In this document: positions 29,705 through 37,693 of the stretch, piece by piece
How positions within the stretch are numbered: the first letter of the stretch is position 1
How the letters are laid out: each line of letters opens with the position of its first letter
Virus record (IMG/VR): IMGVR_UViG_3300050821_003180
Location: 1-48,009 of that record
Source of the DNA: a virus
Length of the DNA stretch: 48,009 bases
Direction: 5' to 3' (one strand)
The notes under the pieces: model-generated
Told to the model about the DNA's origin: nothing
Seen by the model: only the letters and a program-made list of their open reading frames with translations
Database searches by the model: none
Position numbers and translations under genes: made by a program

Positions 29705-31420
29705 ATGCTGCTAAAACCGCGCGACTATCAGGATTACGCGACTAATCAGCCTTTCGACTATTTTATGGGCTTCTGGCAAGCGGAGGGGGCCTTGGAGCCG
29801 AGCAAGGGTGACGGTAATCCGCTCATTGCGATGCCTACCGGCGTCGGGAAGTCGATCGTCGTAGCTGGTATCTGTGAGCGGGCCTTGCGTGAGTATCCGC
29901 AGACCCGCATCATGATGCTCACCGACACCAAAGAGCTAGTGAGTCAAAATTATGCGAAACTTAAAGCACTCTGGCCGCAAGCACCGGTTGGCATTTACTG
30001 CGACGGTCTCGACCGTAAACAGCATCACTATCCGATCACTTTTGGCACTATTGGTTCTGTCATCAATGTTGCCGCTGTTTTTGGCTTTATCGACTTTCTT
30101 ATAGTCGACGAATGTCATGGCATCAGCGAGAAAGACGATACGATGTATCGCAAGCTGATAGCCATATTAATGCTCGTCAATCCGAAGCTGAAAGTGATCG
30201 GCCTGACAGCCACGCCGTACCGAATGAAGCAGGGCTTGCTGACTCAGGGCGAAAACGCGCTATTCAGCGATATCGTGGTCGATATGACGGGGCTCGAAGC
30301 CTACAACTGGTTCTTTGAGCAGGGCTATCTGGTACCGCCAATTCCGCGCCCGACCGGCGTCGAATATGATCTGTCCAAGATCAAAATTAGCGGAGGTGAG
30401 TATGAACAGAAGTCCATGCAAGAAGAAGTCGACGAGCAAGCCAAAAATGAGGCCGTGGTTCTGGAGCTTCTTCATTACGGAGCTACTCGACACTGCGGTA
30501 TGGTTTTTGCGAGCGGCGTCGATCATTGCCGTCATCTACTGGATATATTTGAGTATTATGGCGAGTCAGCTACTTGGGTGGCCTCTCGTGGCATGAGTTC
30601 GAAAGAGCGCGACCACAACATTCGTGCTTATCAGGAGGGTGAGTTTAAATGGATGATAAACAATGGGATTTTGACGACTGGATTCGACCACCCTCCGCTG
30701 GATATCATCGGAATGGCGAGATTGACGCTCTCGCCCGGTCTGTGGGTTCAGATGCTGGGGCGGGGGACTCGCCCCTTGTATTGCTCAGGATACGATCTCA
30801 GCGAACAGGCTGGACGGTTGCAATCTATTGCCGCGAGCCAGAAGCAGAATACTTTAGTGCTGGACTTTGCCAAAAATGTAACCCGATTGGGTCCGATCAA
30901 CGATCCTCGGGTACCGAAGCCAGCGGAGCGGAAACGTTCGGGCGACGCGCCGGTAAGAATATGCGACTCCTGCGGTTGCTACAATCACGCTTCGGCTCGG
31001 ACGTGCTGGCAATGTGGATTCGAGTTCCCGCGTTTTCTGAAGATCGAGGACTCGTCGAGTACCGCTGCGCTTGTTCGAGAAGTGAACAGCGGCATAGCGC
31101 CGATCTCAGCGCCTATCTACGCCGAAGTCCCGGTTGATCGGGTGACTTTTGCGCGCTGGAAAAAACAAGGTAAGCCGGATAGCATCAAAGTCACGTTTCA
31201 TTGCGGGCGCAAAATGTATTCGGAATGGGTTTGTCTGGACCATGATAAGGTCGCGCTGGCCAAGGCTCGCAAATGGTGGAGAAAATTTAGCGGGTCGAAT
31301 GCCGAGCCGCCCGATGTAGAAACGGCCCTGACTCTGACTGATACTCTTCGCACCCCTCGCGCAATCGAGGTTGCAACTAACCTGGAGTTTGGAGAAATCC
31401 GAACTCACATATTCGAGTAG
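29705..31420 (+). CDS. SF2 DEAD/DEAH-box helicase with zinc ribbon
   Basis: A 571-residue helicase. Motif I is MPTGVGKS (about 43-50), motif II VDECH (about 135-139), motif III LTATPYR, and the C-terminal RecA domain has FASGVDHCRHLL, TTGFDHP and the arginine-finger motif LGRGTRP. A four-Cys zinc ribbon follows (CDSCGCYNHASARTCWQCGF). The last 130 residues have no match I can name. It resembles the UvsW/Hef-type phage helicases used in branch migration and recombination-dependent replication. Codons and neighbours are normal. Confidence 0.88.
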   Translation: MLLKPRDYQDYATNQPFDYFMGFWQAEGALEPSKGDGNPLIAMPTGVGKSIVVAGICERALREYPQTRIMMLTDTKELVSQNYAKLKALWPQAPVGIYCDGLDRKQHHYPITFGTIGSVINVAAVFGFIDFLIVDECHGISEKDDTMYRKLIAILMLVNPKLKVIGLTATPYRMKQGLLTQGENALFSDIVVDMTGLEAYNWFFEQGYLVPPIPRPTGVEYDLSKIKISGGEYEQKSMQEEVDEQAKNEAVVLELLHYGATRHCGMVFASGVDHCRHLLDIFEYYGESATWVASRGMSSKERDHNIRAYQEGEFKWMINNGILTTGFDHPPLDIIGMARLTLSPGLWVQMLGRGTRPLYCSGYDLSEQAGRLQSIAASQKQNTLVLDFAKNVTRLGPINDPRVPKPAERKRSGDAPVRICDSCGCYNHASARTCWQCGFEFPRFLKIEDSSSTAALVREVNSGIAPISAPIYAEVPVDRVTFARWKKQGKPDSIKVTFHCGRKMYSEWVCLDHDKVALAKARKWWRKFSGSNAEPPDVETALTLTDTLRTPRAIEVATNLEFGEIRTHIFE

Positions 31421-31424
31421 CCAC

Positions 31425-31625
31425 ATGTATAGCGCACTAAAGCATTGCGGGCAAAGCGGCCCAAACCCGCGCGTTCAAGAACTGCTGAAAATTGCTATGC
31501 GAGCGGGCCACAAGCTGGCGATCAGCACTTCCCGCAAAGTTCACGAAAGCCGTTATGAATACGATCAGTTCATCGCCATACTTGATGAATTCGAAAAGCT
31601 CATTGAGGGAGACTGGCGTGTCTAA
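31425..31625 (+). CDS. Small basic hypothetical protein
   Basis: A 66-residue helical protein, MYSALKHCGQSGPNPRVQEL. The ATG at 31425 follows the helicase gene by 4 bp. Ribosome site poor, so read-through coupling is likely. No family recognised. Confidence 0.55.
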   Translation: MYSALKHCGQSGPNPRVQELLKIAMRAGHKLAISTSRKVHESRYEYDQFIAILDEFEKLIEGDWRV

Positions 31626-31905
31626 TAATCCCCCGCCGACCGCCCCCATCCCGAAGCAGCCGGGTAAATCGAACGAGTTCGTCATCAAGTCGCAGACTGC
31701 GCTTGTCGATACTTATGCATGGCAATGCTGCCTGAATTGCGAGCATTGGTCCGAGCATCATGTCGTCAGGATCGCAGATGAAACCAAATACTCCGGCTTC
31801 CGTGAAATTGACGAAGGCCCGCGGTGCATGAAATACGAAATGCGCCCACCGACTAAAATCATCACCGTTGGCTGCGTCGAATACGAACCGGGCATTCCCT
31901 TTTGA
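31618..31905 (+). CDS. Small Cys-rich hypothetical protein (GTG start)
   Basis: A 95-residue protein starting at GTG (31618) with GAGGGAG upstream. After a Pro-rich N-terminus, CCLNCEHW and a later Cys (GPRCMKYE, then VGCVEYEPG) suggest a small zinc-binding fold. The family is not recognised. It overlaps the previous gene by 8 bp. Confidence 0.55.
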   Translation: MSNNPPPTAPIPKQPGKSNEFVIKSQTALVDTYAWQCCLNCEHWSEHHVVRIADETKYSGFREIDEGPRCMKYEMRPPTKIITVGCVEYEPGIPF

Positions 31906-31958
31906 CCTTTGGTGCGCTATCATTTAGACATTGAGTGCTAGACCTTTAGGAGATAAAC

Positions 31959-32642
31959 GTGCTGATTCTGATTGACAAAACGAACTTGCGAATGGTAGCG
32001 GCTGCGGCGACTCGCAAGTGGATCAACTTAGTTTCATATGTGGATTATCCCGACATAGATGTGGTCATCGTCGATTCGCTGGAAGGCATGACTTGGTCGG
32101 TACTCGACAAGCCGCAGATGGCAACGCTTTATACCAATATGAGCGGCCAGCCTGCGCCTGAGTACGGCGAGTGCATCACGCAACTCCGTTCCTACTCGGA
32201 AAGCTGGCCGAACTATCCGAAGACCGAGGCCGAACTCGAACGTGAGGCTGAGGCAATCTACGCCGAGGAACAGGCCGGAGTGTTTGATAATCCGCATGAT
32301 CCGCACTTGCACCCGGAGAACGTAGTACAACGGCAGGCTCATCAGGCGGCTATTCAAGCCGCTGAAGCTGCGCATGTGAGCCCGAGCCCTGCTGAGCCTT
32401 CAGAGGCCAGCCAACCCGCTCCTACCAAGCCCAAGGCAGAAGCGAAGGCTGAGCCTGCGCCGCGCCAAGGCATCACCAAGAAGATTTGGGAAATTGCTGA
32501 CGATCTGCTGGCGGTGACTGGCTCGGTCGGCAACATTAAAGAGTTCCGCAAAACCGTTATTTCGCGGGCTGCGGCTATCGGCGCGAATGAAGGTACTGCG
32601 GCGACGCAATTTGGGAAGTGGAAAGCAAGCAAGGGGCTATGA
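31959..32642 (+). CDS. Protein with C-terminal 'GTAxTQ..WK' domain (paralog 3)
   Basis: A 227-residue protein starting at GTG (AGGAGATAAAC upstream). The N-terminal part (1-75) is a small alpha-beta domain (MLILIDKTNLRMVAAAATRK). A Glu/Ala/Pro-rich linker follows (about 75-165). The C-terminal domain (about 170-227) is the shared domain: KIWEIADDLLAVTGSVGNIK...IGANEGTAATQFGKWKASKGL. This domain is probably a small DNA-binding fold (see findings). Confidence 0.65.
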   Translation: MLILIDKTNLRMVAAAATRKWINLVSYVDYPDIDVVIVDSLEGMTWSVLDKPQMATLYTNMSGQPAPEYGECITQLRSYSESWPNYPKTEAELEREAEAIYAEEQAGVFDNPHDPHLHPENVVQRQAHQAAIQAAEAAHVSPSPAEPSEASQPAPTKPKAEAKAEPAPRQGITKKIWEIADDLLAVTGSVGNIKEFRKTVISRAAAIGANEGTAATQFGKWKASKGL

Positions 32643-32902
32643 TGCATTCGCTGATTGGCTTTGTCATGGTTGAATTTGCGGCAATCGCCGTCTTTTTACT
32701 CTTTTGGAGGAGTAGCAGAATGCTTGATATCAATGGACTGTTGAAGGAAGTCGAGGTCGATCTGAACAAGGAAAAGATCGAGCGCGCCAAAAGGCAATTG
32801 AAGGATAAGTTGCGCCAGATCGACAACGCCAAGCTGATTTTGGCGAATCTCGAACGCGAGAAGGCCGACCTGATGGTCAGCATCACCGATGGTACGAACT
32901 AG
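32639..32902 (+). CDS. Membrane-anchored coiled-coil protein, possible dual start
   Basis: An 87-residue protein: membrane segment (about 4-24, LIGFVMVEFAAIAVFLLFW) then a coiled coil (DLNKEKIERAKRQLKDKLRQ). Two starts are visible. ATG at 32639 overlaps the upstream stop, while ATG at 32720 has a strong GGAGG nine bases upstream and gives a 60-residue soluble form without the membrane segment. Dual start therefore possible. Rz-like spanins look similar but sit in the lysis module, so that role is unlikely here. Confidence 0.6.
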   Translation: MMHSLIGFVMVEFAAIAVFLLFWRSSRMLDINGLLKEVEVDLNKEKIERAKRQLKDKLRQIDNAKLILANLEREKADLMVSITDGTN

Positions 32903-32903
32903 C

Positions 32904-33527
32904 ATGGTCCACGCTGACTATCTCATCAGTCAGCCTCATCGGGTCTTGTGGGCTGGTTTCGAAACCCGGACCACCTGGTTGCAGCATGCTGGGTGGAAAA
33001 TATCTTGCGAACAAGACCCGATGCAGGACGCCATTCGGCTGGCGCTACGTCATGATGACCTGAATATGACGGCTATCACGGATTCAATCAGCTACTACCA
33101 ACTCATGAGCGCGACTCGTTTGGAGACTCGCTTTATCGCGGTGAGTCCTGAAGAAAACCCGTATATCCTGACGTTTCGAATCTTGGCAATGTATCCGGGT
33201 ATCATGATTCACCATCGTGACGAGGCTTATCTGGCATCGAATTGGTTCGCGGTCGATGCTCAGACTCAGTTTGCTAGAGAAAGAGTCGATAGCCTTGAAG
33301 ACTTAGCAGTTTTTGCTGAAGCACCGCTAACTCGGACGAAAGCGCTCATCGTCGATCCGAATGATGTAAATGATTTGATGAGCCGTATCATCGACTTGCA
33401 GAGGCCGGAACAAGATGTACTACGAGCGAAGGCACGTATGCGAGAGTCGCGGGAAGGTATGTTGCTTGATGAAGTCGCCAAACCGCGTCAGATTTTCCAT
33501 GCTCAGATTTTGAGTTTGGCCGCGTAG
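32904..33527 (+). CDS. Hypothetical protein
   Basis: A 207-residue protein, MVHADYLISQPHRVLWAGFE. The N-terminal part is Trp/His-rich, the middle is beta-rich (RFIAVSPEENPYILTFRILA), and the C-terminus helical. No family recognised. An alternative ATG at 32889 would add five residues; neither has a good ribosome site. Confidence 0.65.
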   Translation: MVHADYLISQPHRVLWAGFETRTTWLQHAGWKISCEQDPMQDAIRLALRHDDLNMTAITDSISYYQLMSATRLETRFIAVSPEENPYILTFRILAMYPGIMIHHRDEAYLASNWFAVDAQTQFARERVDSLEDLAVFAEAPLTRTKALIVDPNDVNDLMSRIIDLQRPEQDVLRAKARMRESREGMLLDEVAKPRQIFHAQILSLAA

Positions 33528-33635
33528 TTCGGGCCGCAAGCGGATCGCTGACACGGTTTGTCGATAGCGCGCGGAAAGAGCCAGCCCGGGGGATGGTCCG
33601 AGAACCCCCGGAAGTTTATGGTACATGATAGGCCC

Positions 33636-33664
33636 TTGCAATAAAGACCTGTCTCGCTTAAGAT
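33636..33664 (+). promoter_or_regulatory. Possible sigma70-like promoter
   Basis: TTGCAA (33636-33641), a 17-bp spacer and TAAGAT (33659-33664), upstream of the histone-like gene. A CCGGGGG/CCCCCGG inverted repeat lies just before it (around 33586-33612). Moderate match only. Confidence 0.45.
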
Positions 33665-33731
33665 TCATTTACCCCGCACGCATACCGAGCCCGGGTATCC
33701 CGCCAAGTAACCACATAGTAAGGATTCGAAA

Positions 33732-34268
33732 ATGTCCGAGAATACCGCCGCTGAAAATACCGAAGCGCAAGCAGCCGCAGCGCCGACCGAAGTTGCTGTG
33801 AAACCGAAGAAGGAAAAGAAGGCCAAGGAACCCAAGGCCGCGAAAGAGCCGAAAGCGGAAAAGGCACCGGTCGTCAAGCCTGCCAAGGACGTGAAGAACG
33901 GCGTCAACCGTCCGTCGACGGGCGTGACTAAAGCGGTGTGGGATATGGCGGACTCCCTCAGTTCCAAGGCACCGACCGAACGCGCTCCGCTGGTCGAGGC
34001 CCTGAAGGGCAAAGTCGAAGTCGGCACGATCCATACACAGTACGGCCGGTGGCGCAAGTACTACGGTCTGACCGAGACCAAGGAACAGCGCCAAGCTCGC
34101 CTCCAGGTCGCACGCGACAAGAAGGATGCGGCGAAGAAGGCCGAAAAGGCGATCAAGGACCAGAAGAAGGCCGACGACGCGGCGGCAAAAGCCGCAGCCA
34201 AGGCCAAGGCGGCACCGGCAGCAGCCGCAGCCGAGCAGCAATCGGCAGAAGCAGCAGCGACGGCGTAA
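33732..34268 (+). CDS. Histone-like protein with central 'TQYGRWRKY' domain (paralog 4)
   Basis: A 178-residue protein. N-terminal tail (1-60) is Lys/Ala/Pro-rich (KPKKEKKAKEPKAAKEPKAE), the centre (about 62-115) is the shared domain (AVWDMADSL...VGTIHTQYGRWRKYYGL), and the C-terminal tail (115-178) is again Lys/Ala-rich (KKAEKAIKDQKKADDAAAK). The tails resemble histone H1 and bacterial H1-like proteins, so non-specific DNA binding is likely, maybe DNA compaction or coating of unmodified DNA. AAGG eight bases upstream supports the start. No such protein is known to me in this exact form. Confidence 0.65.
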   Translation: MSENTAAENTEAQAAAAPTEVAVKPKKEKKAKEPKAAKEPKAEKAPVVKPAKDVKNGVNRPSTGVTKAVWDMADSLSSKAPTERAPLVEALKGKVEVGTIHTQYGRWRKYYGLTETKEQRQARLQVARDKKDAAKKAEKAIKDQKKADDAAAKAAAKAKAAPAAAAAEQQSAEAAATA

Positions 34269-34299
34269 GGTTACGGGCGCTAGCACAGGCCCTTCTGAT

Positions 34300-34375
34300 A
34301 GGCCCTTAGCTCAGATGGTAGAGCATCGGATTTTGATTCCGGTTGTCCCTAGTTCGAATCTAGGAGGGTCTGCCA
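34300..34375 (+). tRNA. tRNA-Gln (UUG anticodon)
   Basis: Full cloverleaf: acceptor AGGCCCT (34300-34306) with AGGGTCT (34365-34371); D stem GCTC/GAGC; anticodon stem TCGGA/TCCGG with loop TTTTGAT, anticodon TTG at 34333-34335; T stem CCTAG/CTAGG with loop TTCGAAT. Discriminator G and an encoded CCA (34373-34375) fit tRNA-Gln. It is not a queuosine target. CAA is frequent in the phage structural genes, which may be why it is kept. Confidence 0.95.
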
Positions 34376-34481
34376 GCTTATGAACGCATCACGTAGTCGC
34401 CCTCGCGGAGAGGGAAGGACGCCCGGTTAGACTGACTGGGAACCGAGTCTAGTCAACTCACGCGGGATGCGTTCATAAGCT
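34375..34481 (+). ncRNA. Candidate structured RNA closed by a perfect 16-bp helix
   Basis: AGCTTATGAACGCATC (34375-34390) is exactly complementary to 34466-34481. Inside lie a GC hairpin CCCTC-GCGGA-GAGGG (34401-34415), extended by a GTC/GAC pair, and an 11-bp hairpin GTT-A-GACTGACT / AGTC-T-AGTC-AAC (34426-34457) with two bulges, giving a three-way junction. It touches the CCA end of the tRNA. No match to a riboswitch or ribozyme that I know. Next gene is queE, 70 bp on. Confidence 0.7.
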
Positions 34482-34551
34482 GTAGAAGTAAATCATTCGG
34501 CACCATTCATGCGTGAGTGACCCCTTAGTCGAAGTAGCCTAAAGGTAGGAC

Positions 34552-35307
34552 ATGATTCCCGTAAATTTTCAACAGCCGACCAAGGCTGATCGGAGCGATG
34601 ATGGATCGCTACTCGTTCATTCCGTTTTCTGGACGATTCAGGGCGAAGGCCCGAACGTCGGAAAGCGCGCCGTCTTCTTGCGACTCGCAGGATGCAATCT
34701 CCAATGCCCCGGCTGTGATACCGAGTATACCAGTGGAGCCGAGCGACTTACAGTCGACGAGATTGTGCAGCGAGTCCGAATCGCTCATATGTGCCATACT
34801 TCAGAGCCTTGTCTGGTAGTCATTACCGGCGGTGAGCCATTTCGGCAGTTCTTGCCACCATTGATCAACAAGTTGATTGGCGAGCGCTACTCGGTGCAGA
34901 TCGAGACAAATGGGACGCTCGGGCTGAGTATGAGTCATTTGATCCGCGAGGCCATCATCAGGTTAGAAATCGTGTGCAGTCCGAAAGCGGGCAAAGTGCA
35001 CGAGAGCTTGCATGATTTCATCACCGCATACAAATATGTGGTCAATCATGATGATATCGACGAAGCAGATGGCCTCCCTCTTTCAGTCCTTGGTATGCCC
35101 GCGCGACCAGCCCGTCCGCATGCGGGATTCGAAGGGACCGTTTACGTTCAGCCAGCCGAGGAATACTTCGGGGACAAAGGCTGGGAAAACAAGCTGATAA
35201 CGCGCACCCATCAAAGCGGCTTGAACTTGAAAGCCGCTATCGACTCCGTTATGCGCTTCGGATATGTTCTGTGCCTGCAAACTCATAAAATTGCTGGGTT
35301 AGAATAA
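34552..35307 (+). CDS. queE: QueE, 7-carboxy-7-deazaguanine synthase
   Basis: A 251-residue radical-SAM enzyme. It makes 7-carboxy-7-deazaguanine from 6-carboxy-tetrahydropterin. The Fe-S motif is CNLQCPGC (residues 44-51, CxxxCxxC), preceded by TIQGEGPNVGKRAVFLRLAG, and ITGGEP (about 91-96) is the SAM-binding GGEP motif. It is the first of the deazaguanine genes. A weak AGG lies upstream. Length is normal for the family. Confidence 0.88.
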   Translation: MIPVNFQQPTKADRSDDGSLLVHSVFWTIQGEGPNVGKRAVFLRLAGCNLQCPGCDTEYTSGAERLTVDEIVQRVRIAHMCHTSEPCLVVITGGEPFRQFLPPLINKLIGERYSVQIETNGTLGLSMSHLIREAIIRLEIVCSPKAGKVHESLHDFITAYKYVVNHDDIDEADGLPLSVLGMPARPARPHAGFEGTVYVQPAEEYFGDKGWENKLITRTHQSGLNLKAAIDSVMRFGYVLCLQTHKIAGLE

Positions 35308-35366
35308 TCAGTATCCAGATGAAGGCTTAAGCCCCGGCTGGCTTTTCAACCTCTAGGAGTATCCAC

Positions 35367-36107
35367 ATGAGAGCAGTTGTATGTTTGAGCGGCGGTCAGG
35401 ATTCGACCACCATCCTCGGTAAGGCATTGCACGACGGCTTCGAATGCTTTGCCATCGGCTTCGATTATGGCCAGCGCCATAGGATCGAGTTAGAGCAGGC
35501 TGCGAAGATCGCAGCGGCCCTCAACGTGCCTTATCAGGTCTTGGATATCAAGAGCTTTGGCAAGCTCGTCACGAGCGCTCTGGCGCGGCAAGAGGGCACG
35601 TTCGGCGTTCCCCATGAGCGCATGGCCAGCGTTCCGAGTTCATTCGTTCCGAATCGCAACGCGGTCATCCTGACGCTTGCGCATGCCTATACGCAGGAAG
35701 TCGGTGCAGAAGTTGTATTCGGCGGCATGTGCGAAACGGACTACAGCGGCTACCCGGATTGCCGCGAAGTGTTCATCAACTCGCTCGAAAACGCCCTGAA
35801 CATCGGCTACCTGACCAAGATCAAGTTCATCACGCCGCTGATGCATCTGAACAAAGCGGCGACGTTCAAGATGGCCGAGGAATGCGGCGTTCTCGATCTC
35901 GTAATCGAGGAATCGCATACCTGCTACAACGGCGTGCGGAATGATAAGGCCGATGATACGGGTCGGGGATTCGTTTCGGTTCCCAGGTTCGAATGGGGGC
36001 ATGGCTGTGGCGAATGCCCCGCCTGCGAGTTGCGCGCCAAGGGCTGGGATGAATACAAAGCGATGGAACATATCGCAGAAGGCCGCGTTACGGGGACTGT
36101 CGAATAA
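35367..36107 (+). CDS. queC: QueC, 7-cyano-7-deazaguanine (preQ0) synthase
   Basis: A 246-residue ATP-dependent enzyme that turns carboxy-deazaguanine plus ammonia into preQ0. SGGQDSTT (residues 8-15) is the PP-loop, DYGQRH (34-39) the second motif, FVPNRNAVIL the third, and CETDYSGYPDCREVF the substrate site. The zinc site is formed by HTC (near 187) and CGECPACELRAKG. AGGAG leads the ATG; it overlaps queD by one base. Complete, all motifs present. Confidence 0.92.
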   Translation: MRAVVCLSGGQDSTTILGKALHDGFECFAIGFDYGQRHRIELEQAAKIAAALNVPYQVLDIKSFGKLVTSALARQEGTFGVPHERMASVPSSFVPNRNAVILTLAHAYTQEVGAEVVFGGMCETDYSGYPDCREVFINSLENALNIGYLTKIKFITPLMHLNKAATFKMAEECGVLDLVIEESHTCYNGVRNDKADDTGRGFVSVPRFEWGHGCGECPACELRAKGWDEYKAMEHIAEGRVTGTVE

Positions 36108-36565
36108 TGGCCTACCGCTCGACCAAACGGTACGGGCATGACCTTGGGCTGAGCGCTTGCTTTCGCCAGCCCAAGGCGACCCACTCCCATTGCTCCCGGT
36201 TGCACGGCTACGCATTGGCGTTCACTTTCACGTTCGAAGCGGACGAGCTTGACGAACGCAACTGGGTTGCTGATTTCGGGGCGTTCAAGTGGCTGAAAGA
36301 TGCGTTGCAATATCATTTCGACCATAAGCTGCTAGTCGATGCTAATGATCCTCAGATCGACGAGATTGGCCAGCTTGGCGCGCTAGGCATCGCTGATATT
36401 ATTGTTCTGCCCGGTGGGGTCGGTTGCGAAAAGTTCGCCAAGCTCGCATTCGATCTTGCCGTGCGCTGCTTGGAGCGCGATGCGAACCTAGCGCCGCGCG
36501 TCCGCGTAATCTCCTGCGAATGCGCCGAGCATGGCGCGAACTCTGCAATCTACTCAATCGAATAA
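36107..36565 (+). CDS. queD: QueD-type 6-carboxy-tetrahydropterin synthase
   Basis: A 152-residue pterin synthase-family enzyme that makes 6-carboxy-tetrahydropterin from dihydroneopterin triphosphate. The motif SHCSRLHGYALAF (about 27-39) has the catalytic Cys and the HG of the zinc site, but reads HGY where standard QueD has HGH. WVADFGAFKWLK, YHFDHKLL and the end ECAEHGANSAIY fit the HGY subfamily known from proteobacteria and phages, so the change is a subfamily trait, not decay. TAATG coupling to queC. Confidence 0.85.
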   Translation: MAYRSTKRYGHDLGLSACFRQPKATHSHCSRLHGYALAFTFTFEADELDERNWVADFGAFKWLKDALQYHFDHKLLVDANDPQIDEIGQLGALGIADIIVLPGGVGCEKFAKLAFDLAVRCLERDANLAPRVRVISCECAEHGANSAIYSIE

Positions 36566-36566
36566 C

Positions 36567-37418
36567 ATGAGCTATTCCAAAGAAGAACTCTTGAATCAGC
36601 AAATGCAGGCTGAGATTGCCCGTCATCAAGACGGGCTCTTTGATGCCGACGAGGGCACGCGCCTTGTTCCGCATCAATGCGCCAAGTGCGGCACCGGCTA
36701 TGCGACGCCGGAGTGCCTCAAGCCTGCATTTATGGCCGATCTGAAAACCGATCCGAAGCTACTTGACGATCTGATGAGCGCTCGACCGGGTGGCATCGTT
36801 CGGGTCGGGCCGAAGTCTACTGAAGAATTTGCGCGAATGGACGTAGAGCAAGCCACGATAAACAGGCAATATGCGGACGAATTGATTGTGCGCCAGCTGT
36901 TGCGAAATATCATCGGCGAAAAAGAACGCGAAGGGTTGGCCGAGACCCCGAAGCGCGTCGTCAAGGCTTGGAAGCACTGGACCGGCGGCTATCATGTCGA
37001 TATCGCTGGATTGCTCAAAACGTTTGGGGACGGAGCCGAGGGCTACGATGAAATGGTCGTCCGTAAGAACATTCGCATTTATTCTCATTGCGAGCACCAC
37101 CTTGCTCCTATTATCGGAGATTGCACGATTGCTTACATTCCGAGCGGCCGTGTTGTGGGTCTATCTAAACTTGATAGGCTCGCTGATGCTTTTGCTCGTC
37201 GGCTGCAAGTACAAGAACGTCTCACTAATCAGATTGCTGATGCGCTCATGGAACATTTGCAGCCGAAAGGAGTAGGTGTCCACATTAATGCGCGCCATAT
37301 GTGCATCGAATCACGCGGAGTCGCCCAGCATTCATCGGATACTATTACATCGGCCCTACGCGGCGTAATGAAGGATCAACCGGAGACTCGTGCCGAATTC
37401 ATGGCGCTGGTGAAATAA
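36567..37418 (+). CDS. folE: FolE, GTP cyclohydrolase I with N-terminal extension
   Basis: A 283-residue enzyme; it makes dihydroneopterin triphosphate from GTP, the entry into the pathway. The FolE domain starts about residue 100 (YADELIVRQLLRNIIGEKER) and has the zinc/active-site motifs SHCEHHLAPI, YIPSGRVVGLSKLDRL and ARHMCIESRGV. About 95 extra N-terminal residues precede it, with VPHQCAKCGTGYATPEC, a possible small zinc finger; normal FolE is near 190-220. The start at 36567 follows queD by 1 bp. Confidence 0.9.
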   Translation: MSYSKEELLNQQMQAEIARHQDGLFDADEGTRLVPHQCAKCGTGYATPECLKPAFMADLKTDPKLLDDLMSARPGGIVRVGPKSTEEFARMDVEQATINRQYADELIVRQLLRNIIGEKEREGLAETPKRVVKAWKHWTGGYHVDIAGLLKTFGDGAEGYDEMVVRKNIRIYSHCEHHLAPIIGDCTIAYIPSGRVVGLSKLDRLADAFARRLQVQERLTNQIADALMEHLQPKGVGVHINARHMCIESRGVAQHSSDTITSALRGVMKDQPETRAEFMALVK

Positions 37419-37693
37419 TGACCAAAGCTGAAAAGAAGTACGTCCTCGCATGGACCCATGCACAAGCGCGCCATTATGCGCAGACTATGGGCTGGAAGCG
37501 GGAGGAATGGGTTTTCGTCTCGCATACCGCGATGCTGAAAGGTCTGTATGGCATCGTCCTGTATCAAGTTCGCGCGCCAAGCTACCATGCAACGAGGGGC
37601 GAAGCGGCCAAGATGGAAGACCTGTTGCGCGAGGTCGAGATCGGCTTGACTTCTGGCCGCATCGCCAAGTCCAACGTGGTGAACCTGCCATGA
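37418..37693 (+). CDS. Hypothetical protein of the deazaguanine cluster
   Basis: A 91-residue protein, MTKAEKKYVLAWTHAQARHY, mostly helical with a beta centre (EWVFVSHTAMLKGLYGIVLY). TAATG overlap with folE. No family recognised; the tight coupling suggests a role linked to the modification pathway or its regulation, but that is inference. Confidence 0.6.
   Translation: MTKAEKKYVLAWTHAQARHYAQTMGWKREEWVFVSHTAMLKGLYGIVLYQVRAPSYHATRGEAAKMEDLLREVEIGLTSGRIAKSNVVNLP

Noticed and set aside
34375-34481. Self-cleaving ribozyme
   Set aside because: Hammerhead, HDV and twister conserved cores were not found, though the three-way junction is reminiscent in shape.
34375-34551. preQ1 riboswitch before queE
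   Set aside because: Neither the preQ1-I nor preQ1-II core is visible; the 16-bp closing helix is unlike both. Kept as unknown structured RNA.
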